Source: Shewanella xiamenensis (lineage in GTDB: Bacteria; Pseudomonadota; Gammaproteobacteria; Enterobacterales; Shewanellaceae). Taken from it: a stretch of 64,000 nucleotides of DNA. The stretch spans positions 62,001 through 126,000 of the forward strand of contig NZ_BMOP01000010.1 in the NCBI RefSeq assembly GCF_014647135.1. The letters run 5' to 3'. Shown here in pieces: positions 7,824-16,631 of this stretch. A program made the translations under genes and the position numbers. The notes under the pieces were generated by a model. It had not been told where the DNA came from, made no database searches, and saw only the letters and a list, made by a program, of their open reading frames with translations. Positions within the stretch are counted from its first letter, which is position 1. Each line of letters begins with the position of its first letter.

Positions 7824-9851
7824 CTACAGTGTAAAGCGTTCGACAGAGCGGGTGAGCGAGTGGGCTAATTGAGTCACTTGGTCACTGCGTTTTGCCATAT
7901 CCATTGCCTCATGGGCATTTTGATCTGCCGCGAAGGCGACTTCTCCCATACTGGACTCAATATGTCGGCTGTAATCGAGTTGTTGGTGGGCAGCTTGGGT
8001 AATTTGTAAACTCATCTCATTAATGGCACTGAGTGTGACTTCAATCTGTGCTATGGCATGGTGGAGTGTTTTACTTTGCTCCACACAGTCGTTGGCTTGT
8101 GTTTGCCCTGAGCTTATGGCCGTTGAGGCCGTGGTAGTTTCCTGCTGTAACGCTAAGATCATCTGTTGGATTTCGGCGGTTGAGGCTTGTGTCCTTGAGG
8201 CTAATGAGCGTACTTCATCGGCAACGACCGCAAAACCTCGACCATGTTCGCCAGCCCTTGCGGCTTCGATGGCGGCATTGAGGGCGAGTAGGTTAGTTTG
8301 TTCTGCAATGCTACTAATGGTGGTGAGAATCCCACCAATATTGTGGCTGTGTGCACTAAGGCGCGACATGATAGCGACAGAATCACTTAGCTTTGTGCTT
8401 AACTCCGCTATTTTGGCTTGATTATCGGCGGCAATAAGCTGGGCTTGTTGGCTATGTTTCGATGCTTGGGTGATTTGTGTTGCCGAACTACTGGCTTGTT
8501 CTGCAACAAGGTTAGAGCTGGTAAACATTTGTTCTGTTAAGGCTTTCGTGCCATTGATGCGCTCAATTTGTGCGGTAGCTGCATTAGCGATGTCTTGACC
8601 TTGCTGATGTGTTTGTGTGGCTGAATTATCTAAAGAGTGGGCGTCATTGCTGATATGGGTTAATAATTTAGCCAGATCATCACAAAGAGTATTCATATTA
8701 TCAATAAGTACCCCAAATTCATCATTGTGACGTTTAGGTATTCTCTTGGATAAGTCTCCCCTTGCAATGTTTGCTAGCGCACTATTTGCCAAGGTGAGTG
8801 GTACTAACATGGCCCTTAGGGTAAAGAAGGATATTGAACTGACCATAAACACAAACATGGCCGCTAGTACAATGGCCAATGTTTGACCGCGTTGAATATC
8901 GTCATTTGCAATGTTTTGCAACAGACTAAAACGTCTGTCAGCTAGGGCTAATAATTTATCTAACGCAAGGGTATTGGCATTAAATTCTTGTTCCGTATTT
9001 TTAAAATGCTGTTCTGCTTGAGTGTGATTATCAACCACTTGCTGTTGTGCCAGATATAGCTCGCCTGGGGTTGAAAGTAACCGATTGAATATGGTGGCTT
9101 GTTGCTCAAAAATCTCCAGCAATCCTAGGGTATTTATCCCCGAAGCTTGTTGTTTTAAAAAGGTAAAGTTAGTACTTAGATTCCCTAGCAATAGGGCTAT
9201 ATCCTGTTTATGCGAGTTTATAGAATGAGAATCCTGAGCATGCGTTAGCTCTGACATTGTGTTGGTTAATGTGTAAAGCATATCGTCAATGCGGGTTCCT
9301 GTTCCGATTATCTCCTCCAAAAGTGCCGGATTATCGGGCAATGAGATCGTTTCTAAATCGATCATTGCATTACTTGCTTGCGTTTTTGCCTCAATAAACT
9401 GATTAAAAAGTGTTTGATAATGTTGTTTTGCTTGTTCGTTCGCGAGCTTAGCGCTAAACATATCTTGGCTTTGTTGCTGGTAGGCTTGGTAGCGTTTTTG
9501 AGCTTCATTCAGTGATGCTTGCATCTGGGGTTGGTCGCTAACCATCTGTTTCAGCTCGTTTTCAATACTTTGATATTTATGCTCTAGCGCATTGAATCCT
9601 TTTTGGCTTTGCATGAGCTCTGCGGTGTCATTTTGGCTATGGGCTAAAGTTGCAAGGCGCGACATTTTAACGAGCACAAGTTGTAAGTTATTGCTTTGCT
9701 TCTGAACCGGTATGGCGAGTGTCTCGATATTGCTATAACTGATTTGAACTTGATAGAGCGAATAGTAGAAGAAGCTATTGCCAGCTAAGAGCAGGATACC
9801 AATTGCGCTGAAGCTTAAGAGCATTTTTTGCTTGATACTGAGTGTTAACAT
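7824..9851 (-). CDS. Methyl-accepting chemotaxis protein
   Basis: About 675 residues. A first membrane helix (about 10-32, '[21 protein letters not shown]') and a second (about 325-350, '[19 protein letters not shown]') flank a long periplasmic helical sensor domain of nearly 290 residues. A HAMP domain follows ('[27 protein letters not shown]'), then the cytoplasmic coiled coil with the conserved hairpin tip '[20 protein letters not shown]' and '[15 protein letters not shown]', which contacts CheA and CheW. The frame opens earlier at 9902, but the ATG at 9851 (MLTLSIKQ) places the first helix at the normal distance and has AAGG upstream. The gene is single, with a terminator behind it. The chemoeffector is unknown. 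Confidence 0.92.
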   Translation of the reverse strand: MLTLSIKQKMLLSFSAIGILLLAGNSFFYYSLYQVQISYSNIETLAIPVQKQSNNLQLVLVKMSRLATLAHSQNDTAELMQSQKGFNALEHKYQSIENELKQMVSDQPQMQASLNEAQKRYQAYQQQSQDMFSAKLANEQAKQHYQTLFNQFIEAKTQASNAMIDLETISLPDNPALLEEIIGTGTRIDDMLYTLTNTMSELTHAQDSHSINSHKQDIALLLGNLSTNFTFLKQQASGINTLGLLEIFEQQATIFNRLLSTPGELYLAQQQVVDNHTQAEQHFKNTEQEFNANTLALDKLLALADRRFSLLQNIANDDIQRGQTLAIVLAAMFVFMVSSISFFTLRAMLVPLTLANSALANIARGDLSKRIPKRHNDEFGVLIDNMNTLCDDLAKLLTHISNDAHSLDNSATQTHQQGQDIANAATAQIERINGTKALTEQMFTSSNLVAEQASSSATQITQASKHSQQAQLIAADNQAKIAELSTKLSDSVAIMSRLSAHSHNIGGILTTISSIAEQTNLLALNAAIEAARAGEHGRGFAVVADEVRSLASRTQASTAEIQQMILALQQETTTASTAISSGQTQANDCVEQSKTLHHAIAQIEVTLSAINEMSLQITQAAHQQLDYSRHIESSMGEVAFAADQNAHEAMDMAKRSDQVTQLAHSLTRSVERFTL

Positions 9852-10059
9852 TGAGTCATCGACCTTTTCGTCTATGATGTCAGCCAAATAAGGCGATAAC
9901 ATCGCGTGGACAAGGGAAGAATACGCCGTAGTACAAGTACTTAGTTGCTTGTTTTTATTGGGGTATAAAAATAAGTGTAGCAGAGAGTTGTCAGAGTAAA
10001 GTCTTAACGAAGAAGGCTTGGATAATTATGTTGTCCCGCTGATGTTTAAAGGAGCATTA

Positions 10060-10686
10060 ATGAAAACGGTGATGTTAGAAAATAAGGCTATTGCTCCCAG
10101 CAAAATCCTTTGTATTGGGCGTAACTATGTTGACCATATCCATGAGCTTGGCAATGAAATCCCCGATGATATGGTGGTGTTTTTTAAGCCTAATTCGGCC
10201 ATCAGTACTCAATTAAATTCCCAGCATCTTGGTGAGACGCTGCACTATGAAACCGAGCTGTGTTTTTTGTATCAGCAGGGGCGCTTTAGCCATGTGGGCG
10301 TGGGGCTGGATCTGACTAAGCGGGAACTACAAAGCAAACTTAAGGCCAAGGGATTACCGTGGGAAAAAGCCAAAGCCTTTGATGGTGCAGCGCTTTTTAG
10401 CCCTTTTGTTGCGATTGATGATCCGAGCGCGCAATTTCAATTTAGCTTAAGTATTGATGGGGTGTTAACCCAAGAAGGCGATATTGATTTAATGATCTAT
10501 TCGCCGCAAACCATTTTGTCGGAGTTGCAACGCTTTACTCGTTTAGAAGATGGCGACATTGTGATGACGGGCACCCCAAAAGGCGTCGGCATCATTCCAC
10601 CGAATCGCATCTTTAAGGTGACCTTAGGATTAAAGGATGCGTCACACCAAGCGCCCTTGGTCGAATGTGAATGGCAAAGTCGGTGA
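10060..10686 (+). CDS. Fumarylacetoacetate hydrolase family protein (YcgM-like acylpyruvase)
   Basis: 208 residues from the ATG at 10060, which has AAGGAG six bases upstream; the frame opens earlier at 10018 without a ribosome site. The FAH fold is recognisable: 'KILCIGRNYVDHIHELGNEIPDDMVVFFKP', metal ligands in 'HYETELCFLY' (two Glu) and 'AKAFDGAALFSP' (Asp), and 'DIVMTGTPKGVG' near the end. Length and motifs fit the small acylpyruvate hydrolase/oxaloacetate decarboxylase-like FAHD1/YcgM group rather than true fumarylacetoacetase. The stop codon lies four bases before the next gene (a Crp-like regulator), which suggests an operon. Confidence 0.87.
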   Translation: MKTVMLENKAIAPSKILCIGRNYVDHIHELGNEIPDDMVVFFKPNSAISTQLNSQHLGETLHYETELCFLYQQGRFSHVGVGLDLTKRELQSKLKAKGLPWEKAKAFDGAALFSPFVAIDDPSAQFQFSLSIDGVLTQEGDIDLMIYSPQTILSELQRFTRLEDGDIVMTGTPKGVGIIPPNRIFKVTLGLKDASHQAPLVECEWQSR

Positions 10687-10690
10687 TGCA

Positions 10691-11299
10691 ATGACGGCGC
10701 ACTCTGCATCGGCTCATCAGGCGGCAACTGAGCAGGCAATCAAACCCCTTTGGCAATATTTGCTCGCTTTAGGGGCCGAGCCTGAGCATTTAGCGCCGCT
10801 ACTCACCCAAGCAAGGGCGTTTTCATATCAGCCCGAGGAGTGCTTATTATCCCAAGGCGAGTACCAAACATTTGCCTATTTTGTGGTGGATGGCATAGTG
10901 CGCGCTTGCCACTATACCCAAGAGGGGAGTGAGCGTTGCAAGGAGTTTTACTTCGAAGGAGAGCTTTGTTTCTTATATAGCAGCTGGCTAAAGCAGGATG
11001 TTGCGCCCTATCAGTTAGAAACCGTCGGTGCTTGCAGGTTAGTGCAAATACCACTTGCTGTGCTAAATGAGCCATTTATGCAACAGGTACAACTTGCGCT
11101 ACTTAAACAGCAGTTATTGTATAAAGAACAAAAAGAAGCCTTTTTACTCCTCAATACGCCAGAGCAGCGTTACTTACATTTACTCGAATATTTTCCCCTC
11201 TGGGTTGAGCGCTTAACCCATGCCCAACTGGCTAATTATATTGGTATTACCGCCATTAGCTTGTCGCGTATCCGTAAACGTTTACAAGATTCGTCGTAA
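10691..11299 (+). CDS. Crp/Fnr-family transcriptional regulator
   Basis: 202 residues from the ATG at 10691, just after the FAH-family stop; the frame extends back to 10637 inside the upstream gene, which is unlikely to be used. The cyclic-nucleotide-binding-like barrel is visible ('QPEECLLSQGEYQTFAYFVVDGIVRACHYTQEGSERCKEFYFEGELCF'), without the full cAMP-binding consensus. The C-terminal helix-turn-helix reads 'THAQLANYIGITAISLSRIRKRL'. There are no clustered N-terminal cysteines, so it is not an Fnr-type iron-sulfur sensor. The effector and targets are unknown; coupling to the FAH-family gene suggests a shared transcript. Confidence 0.85.
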   Translation: MTAHSASAHQAATEQAIKPLWQYLLALGAEPEHLAPLLTQARAFSYQPEECLLSQGEYQTFAYFVVDGIVRACHYTQEGSERCKEFYFEGELCFLYSSWLKQDVAPYQLETVGACRLVQIPLAVLNEPFMQQVQLALLKQQLLYKEQKEAFLLLNTPEQRYLHLLEYFPLWVERLTHAQLANYIGITAISLSRIRKRLQDSS

Positions 11300-11435
11300 A
11301 ATTTCCTGCCAATTAACTTAAGTTAATGCGCCTAAAAGTGATTCCCTTCATGCTCCTTAGCGATTGCTAATTCAAGCAAATCCGTTTGATGTTGGGCGAC
11401 GTTTAAGCCTATACCGAACTTTTAAGGAGCCTATT

Positions 11436-11942
11436 GTGGATGCTTTTACTCTGTCGCAATTGTTGGTGGCCATTGCCATCGTATTTGACGTGATATCGTT
11501 TCAATTTAAAGCGCGCGAACGCATTGTCGCTTGCTTATTTATGTCGGGGATCTTGATTTCAATCCACTTTTGCTTGTTAGCGCAATGGACTGCGGCGGGA
11601 TTGATGGGGATTGCCACAGTGCGTTACCTCACCAGTATTTTTACCACGTCTAAAAAGGCCATGTGGGGTTTTAGTGGGGCGGCGGTGTTGATGAGCGGCT
11701 TGACCTTCAGCGGGCTTGTGAGTGTGATCAGTTGTATCGGTACACTATTTCAAACCCGTGCGGCATTTTGTCAGCGTGATAAAGACTTGCGGCTACTGAT
11801 GATAGTCGGCACCAGTTTTTGGTTAGTCCACAATATCTTAGTAGGCTCGCCAGTGGCGGTCTTAATGGAAATGTTGTTTATTGGCAGCAATTTAGTGGGA
11901 TATTATCGCCATTATTTTCGCGAGAAATTAACCCCATGGTAA
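11436..11942 (+). CDS. ygjV: YgjV family inner-membrane protein
   Basis: A GTG at 11436 is chosen as start: AAGGAG lies six bases upstream and the protein then begins MDAFTLSQLLVAIAIVFDVI, as in the YgjV family. It has 168 residues with five or six hydrophobic helices ('FDVISFQFKARERIVACLFMSG', 'CLLAQWTAAGLMGIATVRYL', 'SFWLVHNILVGSPVAVLMEM'). The family is of unknown function and has the repeated 'sFq.k.r..i' and 'hn...gs..a...E' features seen here. It stands alone between the Crp-like regulator and a convergent small gene. Confidence 0.82.
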   Translation: MDAFTLSQLLVAIAIVFDVISFQFKARERIVACLFMSGILISIHFCLLAQWTAAGLMGIATVRYLTSIFTTSKKAMWGFSGAAVLMSGLTFSGLVSVISCIGTLFQTRAAFCQRDKDLRLLMIVGTSFWLVHNILVGSPVAVLMEMLFIGSNLVGYYRHYFREKLTPW

Positions 11943-11957
11943 TGCGAAAGCTGTCGA

Positions 11958-12206
11958 TTAAATCCCCGTCACGGCTTCCATATCGAGTTCGATATCAGTA
12001 CACCCCTTAGGGCAGAAAATGCCTGCGGCTTGCTCGGCTTTGGCGGTCTCGGGCAAGATGACTTTGAGGGTTTGATTGCAGCTTGGACATTGCACTGGTT
12101 TGCCCTTAAAGACGCGCTTAATTAAGTTTTTTTGTTCATTAAACGAGTGTGCCGTAGTTTGGTTTAACACGGCAAATGGGCTAGTAGAGGCATTGGTCAT
12201 TGGCAA
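11958..12206 (-). CDS. Small zinc-ribbon-like conserved hypothetical protein
   Basis: About 80 residues. Two cysteine clusters, 'CPSCNQTLKVILPE' and 'FCPKGCTDIELDME', can form a small zinc ribbon. The N-terminal third is polar and shows no known domain. The start is uncertain: a TTG at 12206 is five bases from AAGGA, whereas the in-frame ATG at 12200 is eleven bases away. The gene converges with ygjV and is unlinked to the next plus-strand gene. I do not recognise a named family; nucleic-acid or protein binding is plausible for the fold but not shown. Confidence 0.6.
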   Translation of the reverse strand: MPMTNASTSPFAVLNQTTAHSFNEQKNLIKRVFKGKPVQCPSCNQTLKVILPETAKAEQAAGIFCPKGCTDIELDMEAVTGI

Positions 12207-12463
12207 TTAAATCCTTAATACTCGATCGTTTTTTAAGACTGCTGGTGTCGTTTAAGCCAAGGAATTATAGCCCGATTGCGAACATTAATGAAAAGGCTGA
12301 ATCATATATATGCCAGCATGGGTTAACTTGCTGAACTTGTGCTGACTAAAGCAAAAATATGCGATTTTGGCCTTGTAGAAAGAGCGATTTTTTGATGCTA
12401 TCAGCAAGGCTGGTTTTGCCATCAGCGCAAATGATACAGCACTTAGGCTATTGGGGGAGAAAA

Positions 12464-13273
12464 ATGAGTATGTTTGTTAAAGTCACCATCGCGGCGACAG
12501 TCCTAGTGCTGAGTATTCTTGCCGTGGGAGTTTATCGCTTTAACATGACCAATGATGATATTTACATGGTCATGGAAGATGGCCAAGTGTTGCAATACGA
12601 TGAGGCCATGGCGCAGGCTGATGCTAAGGCAAAAGCCCAAGAAGCCAAATTATTAAGCAGTGAAGATGTGCTTGAATCTGTGGTACCCAGTGAAGTCAAG
12701 CCCGTTGCTAATGCCTCCGAAGTGATGCTTAAGCTGTTTAGTTTAAATACCGCTAATAAATTTGAAGTGAGCTTACCGGACAGCCACAAAGCCGTAGTGT
12801 TAACCCACTTTATTAACGTTAAACAAACGGAGTTTGCTATTGGGGATTATCAGGATGGCGAGGCTAAAGGCCGAGTGTTATTAGATTATTTACGAGTTAC
12901 TCCGCTTAATTTTGACCCCGCTTTAGAGCCTGATACCCAAAGTGATGCGCCATTACAGGATGATCCACAGCAGCAAACCATGCCCTTTGTGGCGCCTTTT
13001 ATTGTGACTAACCAAGGTTCAGGTGTGTTCTGGTATCTTGGCTTGTTTAGCCTAGATTATGGCCAAAATCGTGTGCAGCACTTAGGCAGTGTATTTATTG
13101 GCGATCGTATTGAGGTCGATAATATTGAACCTGTTTATCCCTTTGAAGCCCCATTTAAAGTTGCTGTTACTTACCGTGAGAGGGCGGCTGATCAACCCAT
13201 GACAACACCGCCAACTGTAATTAAAACCCTTGAAATCGGTGTCAGTGAATCAGAAATCAAAGCGCTACATTAG
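12464..13273 (+). CDS. Membrane-anchored hypothetical protein (DUF2057-like region not found)
   Basis: 269 residues from the ATG at 12464, preceded by GGGGGAG; the frame opens further upstream at 12359 without a ribosome site. One N-terminal membrane helix (about 5-25, 'VTIAATVLVLSILAVGVY') anchors a soluble, probably periplasmic, domain. The domain has an Ala/Lys-rich charged helix (about 45-65) and beta-rich segments ('EFAIGDYQDGEAKGRVLLDYLRV', 'SGVFWYLGLFSLDYGQNRVQHLGSVFIGDRI'). No catalytic motif is apparent. A terminator hairpin follows. I do not recognise the family. Confidence 0.65.
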   Translation: MSMFVKVTIAATVLVLSILAVGVYRFNMTNDDIYMVMEDGQVLQYDEAMAQADAKAKAQEAKLLSSEDVLESVVPSEVKPVANASEVMLKLFSLNTANKFEVSLPDSHKAVVLTHFINVKQTEFAIGDYQDGEAKGRVLLDYLRVTPLNFDPALEPDTQSDAPLQDDPQQQTMPFVAPFIVTNQGSGVFWYLGLFSLDYGQNRVQHLGSVFIGDRIEVDNIEPVYPFEAPFKVAVTYRERAADQPMTTPPTVIKTLEIGVSESEIKALH

Positions 13274-13304
13274 GTTTAGAGCGGGGCTTATGCTAAGTTA
13301 ATTT

Positions 13305-13333
13305 TACCTCAGCTGCGGCTGAGGTATTTGTTT
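13305..13333 (+). terminator. Intrinsic terminator
   Basis: A 9-base stem TACCTCAGC / GCTGAGGTA with a four-base loop is followed by TTTGTTT, 32 bases after the stop of the membrane-anchored hypothetical gene. Confidence 0.8.
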
Positions 13334-13396
13334 CACCTAGCGGCCGGAAAGCGAAGGTTTTGGCATAAAGCATAAAATTAAAACAAGGAGCGTGTT

Positions 13397-13819
13397 ATGG
13401 AAATGACCAAAGTCACAGGCAAATTTGATGTTAAGCTCAATCCCGAGAATGCCTATGCCACAGGTGTGGGCGGTGTGAATCTTGGCAGAATGGCCTTAGA
13501 TAAAACCTTTTATGGTGAGCTAGAGGCCCGCAGCCAAGGCGAAATGCTTAGTGCCATGACCGCCGTAAAAGGCTCAGCGGGATACGTGGCGATAGAGCAA
13601 GTCGTGGGTAAACTGTGCGGCAGACAGGGCAGTTTTGTGCTGCAACATTTTGGCATTATGACCGATGGACAAAACCGCTTACACCTTGAGGTCGTTCCCC
13701 ATTCTGGCGCGGGTGAACTCACTGGGCTATATGGCACTATGGCGATCAGCATTGAAAACGGTCAACATTTTTATGAATTTAGCTTTTGTTTTGAGCCAGC
13801 ATCGGAAGTTGAAGCTTAG
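13397..13819 (+). CDS. DUF3224 domain protein
   Basis: 140 residues covering a whole DUF3224 domain: 'GKFDVKLNPENAYATGVGGVNLGRMALDKTFYGEL', then 'GSAGYVAIEQVVGKLCGRQGSFVLQHFG' and 'GAGELTGLYGTMAISIENGQHFYEFSF'. The family folds as a small lipocalin-like or allene-oxide-cyclase-like barrel, and its members have no established function. AAGGAG precedes the ATG at the right distance. It is not obviously part of an operon. Confidence 0.82.
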   Translation: MEMTKVTGKFDVKLNPENAYATGVGGVNLGRMALDKTFYGELEARSQGEMLSAMTAVKGSAGYVAIEQVVGKLCGRQGSFVLQHFGIMTDGQNRLHLEVVPHSGAGELTGLYGTMAISIENGQHFYEFSFCFEPASEVEA

Positions 13820-13891
13820 AGCGTATTGAGGTTTTAGGGCATGGTTGGCTATTGGGGTGCAAGGTCAACATCTATTTGAGGAATGGGTTAA

Positions 13892-14554
13892 GTGGCTCAG
13901 AATCGACCTTCAAAAAATGCACGTTATATCAAGGTGCTAAGTACCCAATACCGACCTATTTTATGGTTTTTTGCCGTTGTATTGTTAGTGCTCGCGTTAC
14001 TCAGTGCTCGTGCGGCATGGTTACAACCCGATCCGGTTTTGCGACTTGTGTTAGGCTGGGCGGCATTTTTCTTGTTTCTACCCGCGTTACCGATAGCCTT
14101 TATTCAGCAACAGTGTTGGTTAGATGTCGAGCGACAACAATTTTGGCTTGGCAAAGGCGTTATTAATGGCAAATCGCTTGGCTTATGGCGCTGGCGGTCC
14201 TATGCCTTTTCGGATATTCACGCCGTGCAACTCTATCTGCTGCAAACAACCCATTGGCACCAGTTCGAGCGTAATCGCCAAGCAGAAGATATCGTTGAGC
14301 ATTATCTCGCCTATCTACAATTGCAGCAGCCTAAGGGCGCGCAACTAAAATTGGCTAACAGCACTGATAGAAAGGAATTACAACAAGCGTTGCAGCAATG
14401 TGCCCAGGATATAGGCTGTAAATTTCAGGACTTTAGCAACACCACTCAAAAATCCCTCCCTAAAAGCCGTGAATTTAATTTTATGCGGGTGTTAATTGTG
14501 CTCACGATATTTATCCTGATCAATATCGTGATGTTGTCATCTATGGATCTTTAA
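13892..14554 (+). CDS. Hypothetical inner-membrane protein
   Basis: 220 residues starting at a GTG with GAGGA upstream. Two N-terminal membrane helices (about 23-45 'PILWFFAVVLLVLALLSA' and 50-70 'LRLVLGWAAFFLFLPALPIAF') are followed by a cytoplasmic domain. That domain has a PH-like strand pattern ('QQCWLDVERQQFWLGKGVINGKSLGLWRWRSYAFSDIHAVQLY'), and one C-terminal helix (about 197-217) returns to the membrane. The pattern resembles bacterial PH-domain membrane proteins, but no named family is recognised. It is the last gene before the AT-rich accessory insert. Confidence 0.6.
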   Translation: MAQNRPSKNARYIKVLSTQYRPILWFFAVVLLVLALLSARAAWLQPDPVLRLVLGWAAFFLFLPALPIAFIQQQCWLDVERQQFWLGKGVINGKSLGLWRWRSYAFSDIHAVQLYLLQTTHWHQFERNRQAEDIVEHYLAYLQLQQPKGAQLKLANSTDRKELQQALQQCAQDIGCKFQDFSNTTQKSLPKSREFNFMRVLIVLTIFILINIVMLSSMDL

Positions 14555-14705
14555 AACCGCAGCTTATATTTGTGTCTGAGTTATGGGAAATTGCCAGTTC
14601 AATGGCATTGCGTTTCGCTAACTGATACAGGCCGAATTTTTGCATGGCAAATCGGAAAGCATTATGTTGTTGATTTATAATTGACGGTCTGGATTCTATT
14701 TAGAA

Positions 14706-16148
14706 TTATACGTAATCTATTATGTGACGGTAGCGAGCTAGAATATCTGGATATTTACGTAACCTATCCTCAATGTCGAAAGAGTTCCACCAGAGTATTG
14801 CATTCTGTTCTTTTCTATCTCTTTGACGCTCTAACATTTCTGTCAAATCGCGTGTAGTTTGGGTATTAACAACTAACATATAACCGTCAGGTCGATAGTC
14901 AAAAATCGTATTTGGCATGTCTACATCTGATTTTCCAATTGACAATTTGTTAGAGTTTTTTAAATTTGTTTTACACTGAATAATCATTTTTCCCAGTTTA
15001 AAAGACTTAATGTCTTTTGAAACTTGATTTTCATGATGAAGCATGTTGTATTCACAAATCAAATCTCTCCCATTATCCCCTTGATTTGTAGGTGCAACTT
15101 TTTTGACAGAAAAAAACCACGGTTCACGATTTAAAAGTTCAAGAATTAGATCCTCAAACTCTCCGCTGGCTTGACGATCGATAATGTTCCATTCGAATTT
15201 TTTGTCACCAAAAAGTAAAGAGATCTCTTTTTGTTGGCGTAATCTAATTAATTCTTTTTCTTCAGCAATAGACTCTAAGCCACAGTTACTATACTTAATT
15301 ATAAGATGATGCTCACTAATAAAAATGAGCTGGTTTTCTTGTGATATTACTTTTAAATCAGTTGTGTCTCCCAGAATAACTGCAAGATTTTTAGCAAACT
15401 GCTCATCCTTAAATGGAATAGTTGTACGTATGTCATTAATTATTTCTATTGTTGATGTAACTCCATTTATAACATCTATAGTTTCATCTTTAGTCGTAAG
15501 CTCTTTAAGTAAATTAGATATATGAGCACTTTTTAATATCGAAAATCCAGCCGAGAAACTGCGAAAGAAAAGCCATTTAGGATTCACTCGGATATTAGCT
15601 ACGTATGATTCATCACCACCTATAAATTCTCGTATTTTATTTACCCAATCATCGAGCTCAGGTGAGTTAGAATAAACATCTTCAGCGCAATAACTGACCG
15701 CGCCCAAAATATATCCTTGGTACATATGGAAGTTATAGAGATCCATTAAAATACGAAAAAAACATTCAAAGTCCTGTTCGCTATTTTTCCTAATGCGTTC
15801 ATTTAGAGGTTGTGCTGGAAACCAATACATCCCGTATAATTCATCTTCAACGCCACTAAAATCATTTTTTTCACCTAGAAATCGAAATGAGCTCGTACCC
15901 TTAGATTTTGTAATAGCTGTAAGGATGGACGGTATAATTGCGTGTAAGTCAGTAACTTCCTCTATTCTCTGCTTTCGATAGTAGAAAATTGGAAACAGTT
16001 TATCATCAATATCCTCTAGAAATATTCTCCATTGAGGACAACAAGATAAACCGATGAATACTTGATTTTTATTATGCCTTGAAACGCTATAGCCAATTTG
16101 TTCAATTCGTTCTAGAAACTCTTCTATCATAATATTTTCAATATCCAC
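14706..16148 (-). CDS. Putative PD-(D/E)XK (Mrr-like) nuclease, accessory gene
   Basis: 480 residues. The first 320 residues are not recognisable and contain no membrane segment. The C-terminal 150 residues fit a restriction-endonuclease-like fold. A helix 'GEFEDLILELLNREPW' carries the leading Glu, then 'VKKVAPTNQGDNGRDLICEY' holds the catalytic Asp. 'KMIIQCKTNLKNSNKLSIGKSDV' holds the (Q/E)xK strand, and a closing region ends 'WWNSFDIEDRLRKYPDILARY', as in Mrr-like effectors. The gene is strikingly richer in A+T than its neighbours and stands alone on the minus strand between housekeeping-type genes, with inverted and dispersed repeats upstream. This suggests horizontal acquisition. A role in defence against foreign DNA is inference. 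No methylase, helicase or toxin/antitoxin partner is adjacent. Confidence 0.7.
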   Translation of the reverse strand: MDIENIMIEEFLERIEQIGYSVSRHNKNQVFIGLSCCPQWRIFLEDIDDKLFPIFYYRKQRIEEVTDLHAIIPSILTAITKSKGTSSFRFLGEKNDFSGVEDELYGMYWFPAQPLNERIRKNSEQDFECFFRILMDLYNFHMYQGYILGAVSYCAEDVYSNSPELDDWVNKIREFIGGDESYVANIRVNPKWLFFRSFSAGFSILKSAHISNLLKELTTKDETIDVINGVTSTIEIINDIRTTIPFKDEQFAKNLAVILGDTTDLKVISQENQLIFISEHHLIIKYSNCGLESIAEEKELIRLRQQKEISLLFGDKKFEWNIIDRQASGEFEDLILELLNREPWFFSVKKVAPTNQGDNGRDLICEYNMLHHENQVSKDIKSFKLGKMIIQCKTNLKNSNKLSIGKSDVDMPNTIFDYRPDGYMLVVNTQTTRDLTEMLERQRDRKEQNAILWWNSFDIEDRLRKYPDILARYRHIIDYV

Positions 16149-16201
16149 CTAGCCATAAAATGCATCTAACATTTGTACAGAGTGCATGCTCATAAATTTA
16201 T

Positions 16202-16244
16202 CTTAAATCAGTAGTGGAAATAATTTACAACCCACTGATTTAAG
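16202..16244. repeat. Inverted repeat upstream of nuclease-like gene
   Basis: CTTAAATCAGT (16202-16212) is repeated inverted as ACTGATTTAAG (16234-16244) around a 21-base A/T-rich spacer. It lies 54 to 96 bases upstream of the nuclease-like start. It could be an operator, a hairpin, or the scar of an insertion; nothing in the sequence decides among these. Confidence 0.55.
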
Positions 16245-16352
16245 TTTGGTTTGTACGATAGCAAAAATTATTCTAGGTAGATAGCGCGCATATGCATGAT
16301 TTCAGCTCGTTCTTATATAGGGCATCATTTTATGCCGTAAGTTGGCAGGCGA

Positions 16353-16442
16353 GCATTGTCACGGCAGTGGCCATCGAAAAAAGGGATTTTTCCGTTGAGC
16401 CCCCAGGGATGGGTTTACGGCGTGCCACTGAAGTGACAATGC
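16353..16442. repeat. REP/MITE-like palindromic element
   Basis: Left arm GCATTGTCACGGCAGTGGC (16353-16371) pairs with right arm GCCACTGAAGTGACAATGC (16424-16442), with two mismatches in 19. The interior includes a smaller A-rich/T-rich hairpin and a CCCAGGGATGGG core. The layout resembles intergenic palindromic repeats dispersed in Shewanella chromosomes; that resemblance is from memory. It does not code for protein. Confidence 0.65.
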
Positions 16443-16523
16443 CGAGCGGAAACTGAATTCCAACCAGCTTTTTGCATTATTTATTCAATTGATTGGCAGC
16501 AACAATGCTAAGCGGAACTGAAC
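16436..16523. repeat. Imperfect direct repeat beside REP-like element
   Basis: ACAATGCCGAGCGGAAACTG (from 16436) recurs as ACAATGCTAAGCGGAACTG (from about 16503). The first copy overlaps the right arm of the palindromic element, so the second may be a partial extra copy of that element's end. The stretch 16443-16573 otherwise holds no gene. Confidence 0.5.
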
Positions 16524-16573
16524 CCGTAATCGAACCAAAAATGAAACCCCAAATTTAACCCCCCAATTTAACC

Positions 16574-16609
16574 CCAAAAAAAGCGGGTTAAGTTTTCACT
16601 TAACCCGCT
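16574..16609 (-). terminator. Terminator of the pfa operon
   Basis: A perfect 11-base stem AGCGGGTTAAG / CTTAACCCGCT with a six-base loop. Read on the minus strand it runs into seven T residues, 20 bases after the pfaD stop. Confidence 0.92.
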
Positions 16610-16631
16610 CAATACGATTTAGCAAAGCGAA

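Noticed and set aside
14706..16631. Complete restriction-modification or toxin-antitoxin locus
   Set aside because: Only the nuclease-like gene is present; no methylase, specificity or antitoxin gene lies within the AT-rich segment.
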